Shown one piece after another: positions 1 to 5,289 of a DNA stretch of 5,289 nt. The DNA comes from an uncultured Oscillospiraceae bacterium (GTDB taxonomy: Bacteria; Bacillota; Clostridia; Oscillospirales; Oscillospiraceae). The notes beneath the pieces are model-generated. The model was not told the DNA's origin. It saw nothing but the letters and a program-made list of their open reading frames with translations, and searched no databases. The translations under genes and the position numbers were made by a program. Position 1 is the stretch's first letter. Each line of letters starts with the position of its first letter. The stretch lies in assembly GCA_905234575.1 (NCBI GenBank), contig CAJOIG010000122.1:1-5289 (forward strand). Direction: 5' to 3'.

Positions 1-1355
1 CCGAGGGGCGTGAAGACGCTGGGCAGGGCCGTGAAGGTCGTGTCCGGGTTTATCATCTTCGCGATCTGCGGGAGGAGGTCTCCGAAGAAGCCGCCCGTCA
101 GCGCGCCGAAGACAAAGGTGCTCACGCCGCACATCCCGAGCAGACGCAGCAAATACCCCGTGCCGCCCCTGGGCTTCATCTTCTTCACCGCGATGACCGA
201 GGCGAGGATCATCAAAAGGCCGTAGCCCATGTCCGCCATCATGATTCCGTAGAACAGCACGAAGAACGGCCATATGTACGGGTTCGGGTCGATGCCGTCG
301 TAGGCGGGCAGGGAGTACATCTCCGTCACGAGGTTCATGTTCTCGACGGTCTTGTTGTTTTTCAGGGTCACGGGGACGTCGGGGTACTCCTCGGGGGCGG
401 GGTCCTCCGTCTCCCAGGCGCAGTCGAACCGGGTCAGCAGCGCCTCCAGCGCGGGGAGCTTCGGCGCCGGGCACCAGCCCTCCAGCAGGATCACGCTGTC
501 CGTCCCGGCGATGCGCTCCATGGCCTCGGCCTTCCCGATCTCCGCGGCGATGCGGTCGGCGGACAGCCGGAGCGACGCGGCGTTTTTCCCCGCGGCGCGG
601 ATCTCGTCCTCCAGGGCGGCGCGCCGGGCCTCGAGCTCCGTCCGCTCCGCCTGCAGCCGCGCGATGTTCTCCTTCACGGTGCCGGTCCGGCCGGGGAAGG
701 TCACCTGGGCGCAGCCGATGCCGCGCAGGGCGTCCAGCACGGCGGGCAATTCCTCGCGCAGGGCGATCACCGCCCAGCAGCGCTGCTCCTCATTCTGGGA
801 AACGAGCTCCAGGGTCACGGCCTCCGACGCTCCCTCGGCGGCGGCGCGCACCGCCTCCGGCTCGATCTGTGCGAGGGCGCTCACGAGCCCCAAGGCGCAG
901 CGGGCAGTCCCGGCGGTATTCAGCGGCGCGTCCAGCGACTCCCAGGGGACGAGCGCCTCGATCTCCGAGGCGGCGCGCAGCTCCTCGCTGCGAAGACGGC
1001 GGATGGCGGCGTCCCGCTCGCAGAGCTCCTCCGCCAGGGCGAGATCCCGCTCGAGGGCCTCGCCGTCCAGGAAATCGCTCTCCGCGACCTCCGGGCGGGC
1101 GCTGAGGAGCTTCTTTTTCTCCGGCGCGTACTGCGCGAGGAGCTTCAGCGCCGTTTGCAGACGGCTCTCCCCGGTCTTGAGTCGGGGCAGGTCCGCCCGC
1201 TCCGGACGCAGCAGCGCCGCCGCCTCCGGATCGGCCAGCGTCCGCTCCGCCTGGGTGATCTGCAGGCAGCCGAGGCGCATGAGCTCGCGCATCAGTTCGT
1301 CCCGGCAGCCGCGCAGAGCGATGAGACGCAGCCGTTTCATTCGGACAATGGACAT
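1..1355 (-). CDS. ntpI: V-type ATP synthase subunit I (partial, C-terminus beyond the left edge)
   Basis: This is the membrane stator subunit of the V/A-type rotary ATPase, which holds the proton or sodium half-channels beside the rotor ring and ties the peripheral stalks to the membrane. The start is ATG at 1355 (MSIVRMKRLRLIAL), one base after the ntpF stop. 451 codons are visible and the frame runs off the window; family members are usually about 640-660 aa, so roughly 200 residues of the membrane domain are missing. Visible parts are an N-terminal cytoplasmic domain, a Glu/Arg/Ala-rich coiled coil around residues 225-280, the family GWxP motif (GWCPAP, near 290), and the start of the membrane domain at about 355. 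The membrane part contains MMADMGYG (372-379), matching the family GD/AD-x-GYG signature, and TGGFFGD (420-426). No frameshift is seen. The identification is firm; the coupling ion cannot be told from this part. Confidence 0.95.
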   Translation of the reverse strand, partial: MSIVRMKRLRLIALRGCRDELMRELMRLGCLQITQAERTLADPEAAALLRPERADLPRLKTGESRLQTALKLLAQYAPEKKKLLSARPEVAESDFLDGEALERDLALAEELCERDAAIRRLRSEELRAASEIEALVPWESLDAPLNTAGTARCALGLVSALAQIEPEAVRAAAEGASEAVTLELVSQNEEQRCWAVIALREELPAVLDALRGIGCAQVTFPGRTGTVKENIARLQAERTELEARRAALEDEIRAAGKNAASLRLSADRIAAEIGKAEAMERIAGTDSVILLEGWCPAPKLPALEALLTRFDCAWETEDPAPEEYPDVPVTLKNNKTVENMNLVTEMYSLPAYDGIDPNPYIWPFFVLFYGIMMADMGYGLLMILASVIAVKKMKPRGGTGYLLRLLGMCGVSTFVFGALTGGFFGDLLPQIAKMINPDTTFTALPSVFTPL

Positions 1356-1356
1356 A

Positions 1357-1671
1357 TCAGCCGTTCACGATCCTTTCCACGATGCGGTCCACGACGGCCT
1401 CCCGCTGCCGGTCGGCCCGGGCCTGCATGGCCGCCTCCTTGTTTCGGGTGGTGGAGGCGAGCGCCGCCGCGTCCTCCTTGGCCTTTTCGTCCGCCTTGCG
1501 GATGAGCTCGCGTACCTCGGCGTCGGCCTTTTCCTCCGCCGCGGCCATGCGGGCCGCCGCGTCCTCCTCCGCCGCGCGGAGCGCCTTCTTCGCGTCCGCC
1601 GCCGCGGCGGCGCGGATCTGCCGTGCCTTTTCCTCCGCCAGCGCGATGGTATCCAGGGCCTCAAGAGCCAT
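1357..1671 (-). CDS. ntpF: V-type ATP synthase subunit G/H-like peripheral stalk protein
   Basis: A 104-aa protein starting MALEALDTIALAEEKARQI. It is almost wholly a charged, Ala/Glu/Arg/Lys-rich helix with heptad-like spacing over residues 5-90, with no membrane segment and no cysteine. In V/A-type ATPases this subunit (NtpF in Enterococcus hirae, AhaH in archaea) pairs with subunit E to form the peripheral stalk that stops the catalytic head from turning. Length, composition and position directly before ntpI fit this role; the E. hirae operon also begins F-I. The start is supported by AGGAGGT at 1681-1687, nine bases upstream. The stop is one base from the ntpI ATG, so the two are probably translationally coupled. 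Sequence alone is low-complexity, so the call rests largely on context. Confidence 0.88.
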   Translation of the reverse strand: MALEALDTIALAEEKARQIRAAAAADAKKALRAAEEDAAARMAAAEEKADAEVRELIRKADEKAKEDAAALASTTRNKEAAMQARADRQREAVVDRIVERIVNG

Positions 1672-1680
1672 GCAAGCAGC

Positions 1681-1687
1681 ACCTCCT
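1681..1687 (-). promoter_or_regulatory. Ribosome binding site of ntpF
   Basis: AGGAGGT on the minus strand, nine bases before the ATG at 1671. It is a near-perfect match to the 16S anti-Shine-Dalgarno sequence and fixes the start of the first gene of the V-ATPase operon. Confidence 0.85.
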
Positions 1688-1700
1688 ATTGATTGCTGGG

Positions 1701-1736
1701 GTAACAGATGGTTACAAACGCTAATGTTATTTGTAA
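1701..1736. repeat. Two overlapping inverted repeats upstream of the V-ATPase operon
   Basis: GTAAC-N5-GTTAC lies at 1701-1715 and TTACAAA-N11-TTTGTAA at 1712-1736. Both are perfect, and they share the TTAC at 1712-1715. They lie 30-65 bases upstream of the ntpF ATG, in an AT-rich patch inside otherwise GC-rich DNA. They could be an operator for a dimeric regulator or a leader-RNA hairpin. No known regulator consensus is recognised, and short AT-rich repeats can arise by chance. Confidence 0.4.
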
Positions 1737-1752
1737 TTTTCCCTCATATTAC

Positions 1753-1781
1753 ATAATACGCCATTCCCACGCGACGCGCAA
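1753..1781 (-). promoter_or_regulatory. Possible promoter of the V-ATPase operon
   Basis: On the minus strand TTGCGC (1776-1781) is followed after 17 bases by TATTAT (1753-1758). The -10 box is good but the -35 matches the consensus at only three positions. Transcription would begin near 1746 and give a leader of about 75 bases containing both inverted repeats. Other A/T-rich hexamers nearby (TAATAT at 1746-1751) are possible, so only the general region is credible. Confidence 0.3.
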
Positions 1782-1878
1782 GTGGCAATTCTCCCGAAAG
1801 CCGCTCTGTGTGCGGCGCAAAACTATCCACTTTGCATAAATTTTAACAAATTCGTCTCCATCCGTCAAGCCGGGCATC

Positions 1879-1907
1879 TTGTTCTTTGCCGGAAAATCAT
1901 GTATAAT
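1879..1907 (+). promoter_or_regulatory. Promoter of the E2-like gene
   Basis: TTGTTC (1879-1884), a 17-base spacer, then a perfect TATAAT (1902-1907). Transcription would start near 1914, giving a short leader of about 33 bases that holds the ribosome binding site. The -35 keeps only the TTG core, but the -10 box, the spacing and the distance to the gene all agree. It makes the upstream in-frame ATG at 1782 very unlikely as a start, because that codon lies before the promoter. Confidence 0.7.
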
Positions 1908-1946
1908 GGCGAAAAACCATCCACTCCCCTTTTCCGGAGGTCCATT

Positions 1947-2831
1947 ATGCCCGAACGATACACCCGCCGCCGCATGGGCGACCGGCGCGACGGACGCCGC
2001 CTTCGCACCCTCAGTCCCATCTTCGCCCTGACGCCCTATGTCGTGCGCTTCCCCTCCGACGCGGTGAACAGCTTCACCGACCACGCGGACCTCGCCGCCA
2101 TGGAGAGCTGGCTCGCCCTCCAGCAGGAGCGCAGCGGCCTCACGCTCACCCTCACGCACATCTTCATCGCGGCCTACATCCGAACCCTGTCCCAGTATCC
2201 GGCGCTGAACCGCTTCGTCGCCGGGCGGGCCATCTACGCCCGGGATCGGGTGGAGCTCGTGCTGTCCTCCGGGCGCAGCGGCTCTGCGGACGCCGGCTCC
2301 ATGGCGATCAAGGTGCGCTTTCTCCCCACGGACACCGTCTTCGACGTGGGCCGCAAGATCACGGCCCAGGTGGAGAGCATCAAGGCCGACGAGGAGGCCA
2401 GCCGCCTCGAGCGCATCGCCGCGGACCTCGTGAAGACGCCGCGGTTCGTCCTTCGCATGGGCGTGGGCGTCATGCGCTGGCTTGACTATCACGGCTGGCT
2501 GGGGGACGCTTGGCTCGAGCGCAGTCCCTTCCACGGCTCCGCCGTCATCTCCGACGAGGGCTCGGACCTGCTGCCGTCCATGACCCGCGGTCTCAACAGC
2601 GTGGGCTGCCTGCCGCTGAGCCTCTCCCTGGGCCGCCGCCATACCGGCTGCGAGCTCACGAAGACCGGCGCCGTCCGGGAGACCCACACCCTGGACTACA
2701 CCGTCTCCGTGGACACTCGCATCGCGGACAGCGCTTACATCGGCGCGGCCTTCCGCGCCTTCCGCCATTATCTCGCCCATCCCGAGGAGCTCGAGACGAC
2801 GCCCGCCCGGGTGAACGAGGACACGCTATAA
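1947..2831 (+). CDS. Stand-alone 2-oxoacid dehydrogenase E2 / CAT-fold acyltransferase-like protein
   Basis: A 294-aa soluble protein with no signal or membrane segment. The start is ATG 1947, with CCGGAGG at 1934-1940 six bases upstream and a promoter before it. It resembles only the catalytic domain of dihydrolipoamide acyltransferases: a PALNRF segment (85-90), SPFHGSAVISDEGS (193-206, the place of the E2 GGTFTISNLG segment), and a C-terminal VSVDTRIADS (253-262) followed by a helix and HPEEL. That last stretch lines up with the E2 active-site motif DHRxxDG, but His is Thr257 and Gly is Ser262, while Asp256, Arg258 and Asp261 remain. There is no lipoyl or E1/E3-binding domain, and no E1 or E3 gene beside it. 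From memory, similar stand-alone Clostridial proteins exist and also vary at the His. Classical acyl transfer is therefore doubtful; the substrate and role are unknown. It stands alone, divergent from the V-ATPase operon. Confidence 0.75.
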   Translation: MPERYTRRRMGDRRDGRRLRTLSPIFALTPYVVRFPSDAVNSFTDHADLAAMESWLALQQERSGLTLTLTHIFIAAYIRTLSQYPALNRFVAGRAIYARDRVELVLSSGRSGSADAGSMAIKVRFLPTDTVFDVGRKITAQVESIKADEEASRLERIAADLVKTPRFVLRMGVGVMRWLDYHGWLGDAWLERSPFHGSAVISDEGSDLLPSMTRGLNSVGCLPLSLSLGRRHTGCELTKTGAVRETHTLDYTVSVDTRIADSAYIGAAFRAFRHYLAHPEELETTPARVNEDTL

Positions 2832-2843
2832 GCTGTCGCATAC

Positions 2844-2896
2844 GTCCATACAGCAACTTCGCCCCCTCGGCTGAGGGGGCGAAGTCGTGTCCATAC
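2844..2896. repeat. 8-bp direct repeats bracketing the hairpin
   Basis: GTCCATAC occurs at 2844-2851 and again at 2889-2896, on either side of the palindrome at 2856-2885. The arrangement, a perfect direct repeat around a small palindromic insert of 37 bases, resembles the footprint of a tiny inserted element, but it could also be coincidence or a duplication during terminator evolution. Confidence 0.4.
2856..2885. terminator. Hairpin between convergent genes, probable bidirectional terminator
   Basis: A perfect 13-bp stem (left arm 2856-2868, right arm 2873-2885) closes a four-base GGCT loop. Its core is a run of five C paired with five G. It begins 25 bases after the E2-like stop and ends 14 bases before the stop of the converging DUF4340 gene, so it could serve both. 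Neither side has a clean U-tract: the plus strand continues CGTGTCCATACC and the minus strand TGCTGTATGG. Intrinsic termination may thus be weak, and the hairpin may instead protect 3' ends. Confidence 0.6.
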
Positions 2897-2899
2897 CTA

Positions 2900-4300
2900 T
2901 TATTGTTGCAGCCCGTGGTCGAGCAGCGTCTCGCCCGCGGCGACGACCGCCTCTGCAGCCGCCCGGGGGACGAGCAGATACCGATCCCCGCCGAGGACGC
3001 AGAGGCAGTGGGCGCTGTCGTAGCTGCGGAGCTCCAGCTCGGCCGGGATGGATTCCGTGTCCTTCCAGGTCAGCGTGACGCGCAGGAGGCTCTGCCGCCC
3101 CTCGCCTCCGCCGACGGCGGGCTCCGCCGGGAGGGACGCGAGGGCAGTGAGCCAGGCCTCCGTCTCGTCCGAGGGCAGGACCCACCCGTTCACGGACCAG
3201 ATCACATCGAACGCCGTGACGGGCCCGTCCGCGGCGGCGCGCTCCGTCTCCTCCTCCAGGCGGAGGAGCTCGCAGCTCTCTCCGCCGAGCTCCACGGATA
3301 CGGAGGCCACGGCGGCAAGATCCAGCGTCAGCACCGTACCGGGGGTGAGCCGGTCCCAGTCCGGGTACAGCAGCGCGTCCGGCACCGCCGCCGAGGTGAG
3401 ATACACCTGATCCGAGCCGGCAACGGACACATACACGTCCTCCCCCTCGTACCGCCCATAGCGCAGGGTGAGCGCCTCCGCCTCGCCCGCCGCGTCGGTG
3501 TAGCGCAGCGTCGCAGTGAGCTGCGGGGCGTCGAGGCCGTAGAGAGGGGCGTCCTCCTTTCGCCAGGAGACGCAGGGGCCGAGCTCCGTCTCCAGCAGCG
3601 TGCGGACAAAGGGCTCCGCCCGCCCGGCGTCCAGGAGCACCGGCGTGCCGCCGTCCGTCCGATACCAGCCGGGGGTCCCTTCCAGGTCCCGGCGGTAGGC
3701 CAGGGCATAGCTCCCCGCCTCGGAGCGCACGGAGAGCCCCGTCACCGCGGCGACGTCCTCCGGCAGCTCCTCACGCTCCAGCAGGTCGGCAAGAGTCGCC
3801 CGGAACGCCGCCAGCGACCCGTTTTCCAGATAGACCGTCCCGTCCCGGCGGACGTAATACTCCCCGGTGATCGCCATGTTCCCCACCTCGTAGGTGGACG
3901 CCTCCGCCGCCGTGGCCGCCATGACCGTGACGGACGGCGGCGCGAGCCCGTAGGAGGCGAGGTCCGACGTGTCCGACACGGCGAGCGAGGCCGCCGTCGC
4001 GCCGGCCGCCCTGGCCAGGGCCTCCGCCGCCGCCGGGTCGATGGGGCAGGCGGGATCGTCGGCGTTTTCCCAGCGTCCGTCCGCGCGGCGGCGCAGACTC
4101 ACCGTCTCCCCCTCCCGCGTCCACGACAGGGCCAGGATGTCCTCCCGGCGGCCCACCGCCAGGGAGATGCTCTCCTCCGTCTCCGCGAGGACCGGCGTCT
4201 CCGTGCCGTCCGTCCGGAGCGCGGTCTCCGCCACGAGCCACGCCCCCGCGAACACCGCCGCCGACACCAGGAACATCGCCATTTTCGCGCGCTGCTTCAC
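2900..4300 (-). CDS. DUF4340 domain-containing membrane-anchored protein
   Basis: A 466-aa protein read from GTG at 4300. A basic N-terminus (MKQRAK) precedes one hydrophobic segment (about 8-24), so it is probably anchored with the rest outside the membrane. The body shows repeated DUF4340-like modules. Module one is about 57-180 (LSWTREGETVSL, a DGRW turn, a PIDPAAAEAL helix, YGLAPP at 117-122, GEYYVRRDGTVYL). Module two is about 196-310 (GWYRTDGG, YGLDAP at 254-259, DVYVSVAGSDQVYL). A weaker third lies at about 325-455 (NGWVLPSDETEAWLTAL). In many bacteria DUF4340 proteins are encoded beside GldG-like ABC transporter genes; none is in view here and this gene is flanked by unrelated units. 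The GTG start is preferred because AAAGGGGGG precedes it by nine bases and a -10 box lies at 4327-4332. The in-frame ATG at 4399 is upstream of that promoter. The function is unknown. Confidence 0.82.
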   Translation of the reverse strand: MKQRAKMAMFLVSAAVFAGAWLVAETALRTDGTETPVLAETEESISLAVGRREDILALSWTREGETVSLRRRADGRWENADDPACPIDPAAAEALARAAGATAASLAVSDTSDLASYGLAPPSVTVMAATAAEASTYEVGNMAITGEYYVRRDGTVYLENGSLAAFRATLADLLEREELPEDVAAVTGLSVRSEAGSYALAYRRDLEGTPGWYRTDGGTPVLLDAGRAEPFVRTLLETELGPCVSWRKEDAPLYGLDAPQLTATLRYTDAAGEAEALTLRYGRYEGEDVYVSVAGSDQVYLTSAAVPDALLYPDWDRLTPGTVLTLDLAAVASVSVELGGESCELLRLEEETERAAADGPVTAFDVIWSVNGWVLPSDETEAWLTALASLPAEPAVGGGEGRQSLLRVTLTWKDTESIPAELELRSYDSAHCLCVLGGDRYLLVPRAAAEAVVAAGETLLDHGLQQ

Positions 4301-4309
4301 CGGGCTTGT

Positions 4310-4318
4310 CCCCCCTTT
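4310..4318 (-). promoter_or_regulatory. Ribosome binding site that selects the GTG start of the DUF4340 gene
   Basis: AAAGGGGGG on the minus strand, nine bases before GTG 4300. The G-run can pair with the anti-Shine-Dalgarno sequence, though less exactly than AGGAGG. Together with the -10 box just upstream it supports the GTG over upstream and downstream ATG codons. Confidence 0.6.
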
Positions 4319-4326
4319 CTCCGACG

Positions 4327-4335
4327 ATGATACCA
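4327..4335 (-). promoter_or_regulatory. Extended -10 promoter of the DUF4340 gene
   Basis: TGGTATCAT on the minus strand is an extended -10 (TGn plus TATCAT, one mismatch to TATAAT). No good -35 is seen at the usual distance, which fits an extended -10 promoter. Transcription would start about 20 bases before the GTG. The surrounding 14 bases mirror those of the trmB promoter on the other strand. Confidence 0.55.
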
Positions 4336-4385
4336 CGGCGCTCCCGCCGTTTCCGTCGAACGGAGGAAGTTTTCCGGGACCGGTG

Positions 4386-4412
4386 CAAAAACGCGCCAAA
4401 GTGTGGTATAAT
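4386..4412 (+). promoter_or_regulatory. Promoter of the trmB-acyltransferase unit
   Basis: A perfect TATAAT (4407-4412) preceded by TGG forms an extended -10 box. The -35 region is weak (TGCAAA, 17 bases upstream, three of six matches). Transcription from about 4419 would leave a leader of some 35 bases with the ribosome binding site. Confidence 0.75.
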
Positions 4413-4440
4413 CGTCCGGACCCCTGAAATCATCCCCCCC

Positions 4441-4445
4441 GGAGG
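4441..4445 (+). promoter_or_regulatory. Ribosome binding site of trmB
   Basis: GGAGG directly after a run of seven C, nine bases before ATG 4455. It supports this ATG over the internal Met3 and Met13 codons. Confidence 0.75.
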
Positions 4446-4454
4446 AACTCTCCT

Positions 4455-5156
4455 ATGAGAATGCGAAACAAGAAAAACCTCGTCCCCCGCATGGAAAAAT
4501 GCGCCGCCGTCCAGGTGTTCGAGCCCGCCGCCCTGCGGGGCTCCTGGGCGTCGCTGCGTCCCGGCTGCGCGGAGGTCCGCGCCGAGATGGGCTGCGGCAA
4601 GGGACAGTTCACCGCCGGCGTCGCGCACCGGGACCCGAACGTCCTCCTCGTCGCCATCGAGAAGGTCCCGAACGCCATGGTCACCGCCATGGAGCGCGCC
4701 ATGGCCGAGGGCATCGAGAACGTCCGCTTCATCGACGCCGACGTCGCCACCCTGCGGGACATCTTCGCCCCCGGCGAGGTATCCGCGATCTACATCAACT
4801 TCCCCGACCCCTGGCCCCGGAAGAAGGAGCAGAAGCACCGCCTCACCGCCCCGAGCTTCCTCGCCATGTACTGGGACATCCTGCCCGTCGGCGGCCGCAT
4901 CGAATACAAGACCGACCAGGCCTGGCTCTTCGAGTGGTCCCTCGAGCAGTTCGCCTATATGGGCTATGAGCTGCGGGAGATCACCCGCGACCTGCACCGG
5001 GACGGCGTCACCGGAATCATGACGAACTACGAGGAGCGCTTCCACGCCGAGGGCGTGCCCATCTGCCGCTGCGTCGCCGTGAAGACCGAGGACCGCCCCG
5101 CCACCCCCGTGCCCGTCAAGGAGAAAAAGCCCGCGCCGGAGGTCCCCGAGGCATGA
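4455..5156 (+). CDS. trmB: tRNA (guanine-N7-)-methyltransferase TrmB
   Basis: A 233-aa cytoplasmic enzyme that uses S-adenosylmethionine to methylate N7 of G46 in the variable loop of tRNAs. The Rossmann methyltransferase fold shows EMGCGKGQF (44-52), the SAM-binding ExGxGxG loop; IEK (68-70) at the end of the next strand; and INFPDPWPRKKEQKHRL (114-130), the TrmB signature with the catalytic-region Asp118 and basic tRNA-binding residues. Further on are KTDQ (152-155) and TNYEERF (190-196), the family C-terminal motif. Length is normal for the family apart from a Pro/Lys/Glu-rich tail (about 211-233) beyond the fold. It is the first gene of its unit and its stop overlaps the next start. No defect is seen. 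Confidence 0.96.
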   Translation: MRMRNKKNLVPRMEKCAAVQVFEPAALRGSWASLRPGCAEVRAEMGCGKGQFTAGVAHRDPNVLLVAIEKVPNAMVTAMERAMAEGIENVRFIDADVATLRDIFAPGEVSAIYINFPDPWPRKKEQKHRLTAPSFLAMYWDILPVGGRIEYKTDQAWLFEWSLEQFAYMGYELREITRDLHRDGVTGIMTNYEERFHAEGVPICRCVAVKTEDRPATPVPVKEKKPAPEVPEA

Positions 5157-5289
5157 AGCCAGAAGGGCGGGATTACCTCGCCGCGGCGGACGTGCTGCGG
5201 GTGGTGTGCATCGGCCTCATCGGCTGGTACCACATCTGGCAGCAGAGCTGGCTCGACCCGAGCTTCACCGCGTTCGGATATTATGTAAA
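5153..5289 (+). CDS. Acyltransferase-3 family membrane protein (partial, N-terminus only)
   Basis: The ATG at 5153 overlaps the trmB stop as ATGA. GGAGG at 5138-5142 inside trmB, ten bases upstream, serves as its ribosome binding site, so translation is probably coupled. The 45 visible residues open MKPEGRDYLAAADVLRV and continue with a hydrophobic segment VVCIGLIGWYHIWQQSWL and the residues DPSFTAFGYY. An (A/L)DxLR motif leading into a first membrane helix that ends with YH is the mark of the acyltransferase-3 (OafA/YrhL-like) family: multi-pass inner-membrane proteins that O-acetylate or acylate surface polysaccharides and other envelope molecules. The rest lies past the right edge, so the substrate and completeness are unknown. 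The pairing with trmB looks positional, not functional. Confidence 0.75.
   Translation, partial: MKPEGRDYLAAADVLRVVCIGLIGWYHIWQQSWLDPSFTAFGYYV

Noticed and set aside
337..1692. Plus-strand open frame of 451 codons opposite ntpI and ntpF
   Set aside because: Ser/Arg/Ala-rich low-complexity product with no ribosome binding site, lying opposite two well-recognised V-ATPase genes. It is a high-GC antisense shadow.
1800..1816. GCCGC-N7-GCGGC inverted repeat in the divergent gap
   Set aside because: Only five base pairs of GC-rich symmetry with no link to a start or a U-tract; expected often by chance in this DNA.
1782..1946. Possible 55-residue N-terminal extension of the E2-like protein from ATG 1782
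   Set aside because: It lies upstream of the TATAAT box at 1902-1907 and has no binding site; ATG 1947 has CCGGAGG six bases before it and gives the expected domain length.
1672..1946. Possible riboswitch, small RNA or tRNA gene in the largest gap
   Set aside because: No cloverleaf, no recognised riboswitch core and no terminator were seen; the gap is explained by two divergent promoters and the repeats described.
1749..2780. Minus-strand open frame of 343 codons opposite the E2-like gene
   Set aside because: The product is Gly/Ala/His/Asp-rich with no recognisable domain and covers the E2-like gene's promoter and ribosome binding site. The plus-strand gene has a promoter, binding site and family motifs.
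2510..4330. Plus-strand open frame of 606 codons crossing the E2-like 3' end and the DUF4340 gene
   Set aside because: Arg/Pro/Gly-rich product that spans two converging genes and the hairpin. No start signal is seen; it is an antisense frame made open by lack of A/T-rich stops.
3771..5045. Minus-strand open frame of 424 codons opposite trmB and into the DUF4340 gene
   Set aside because: It runs opposite an unmistakable trmB and through both divergent promoters; the Gly/His/Asp/Val-rich product has no family resemblance.

Overview
The window is about two-thirds G+C and comes from a bacterium. Gene content (a V-type/A-type rotary ATPase operon that starts with a G-type stalk subunit, a DUF4340 membrane-anchored protein, TrmB, an acyltransferase-3 protein), canonical AGGAGG-type ribosome binding sites and TATAAT-type -10 boxes point to a high-GC anaerobic Firmicute, most likely an Oscillospiraceae/Ruminococcaceae-type gut Clostridium. 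That placement is inferred from style and protein families, not from a marker gene comparison.

Layout. Positions 1-1671 (minus strand) hold the first two genes of a V-type ATPase operon. ntpF (peripheral stalk, 104 aa) is followed after one base by ntpI (membrane stator subunit), which is cut by the left edge after 451 residues. The 275-base gap at 1672-1946 is AT-rich and divergent. It carries the ntpF ribosome binding site, two overlapping inverted repeats just upstream of it, and a good promoter for the rightward gene. Positions 1947-2831 (plus) encode a stand-alone 294-aa protein of the E2/chloramphenicol-acetyltransferase fold, without a lipoyl domain and with the catalytic histidine motif altered. 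It converges on a 466-aa DUF4340-type protein (2900-4300, minus). A 13-bp perfect hairpin flanked by 8-bp direct repeats sits in the 68-base gap between the two stop codons.

The 154-base gap at 4301-4454 is again divergent and has an extended -10 promoter on each strand. The two -10 regions form a 14-base inverted repeat with one mismatch. The rightward promoter drives trmB (tRNA m7G46 methyltransferase, 233 aa). The trmB stop overlaps the start of an acyltransferase-3 family membrane protein (5153 onward) as ATGA; the right edge cuts this gene after 45 codons.

The genes form four transcription units: V-ATPase (minus), E2-like (plus), DUF4340 (minus) and trmB-acyltransferase (plus). They do not make an obvious single pathway. 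The window is mostly ordinary chromosomal housekeeping and envelope content; I see no mobile element, CRISPR array, RNA gene or defence system. The points worth a second look are the altered active site of the E2-like protein, the paired promoters with matching sequence, the repeat-rich leader of the V-ATPase operon, and the hairpin with direct repeats. The many long overlapping open frames are high-GC shadows of these genes.
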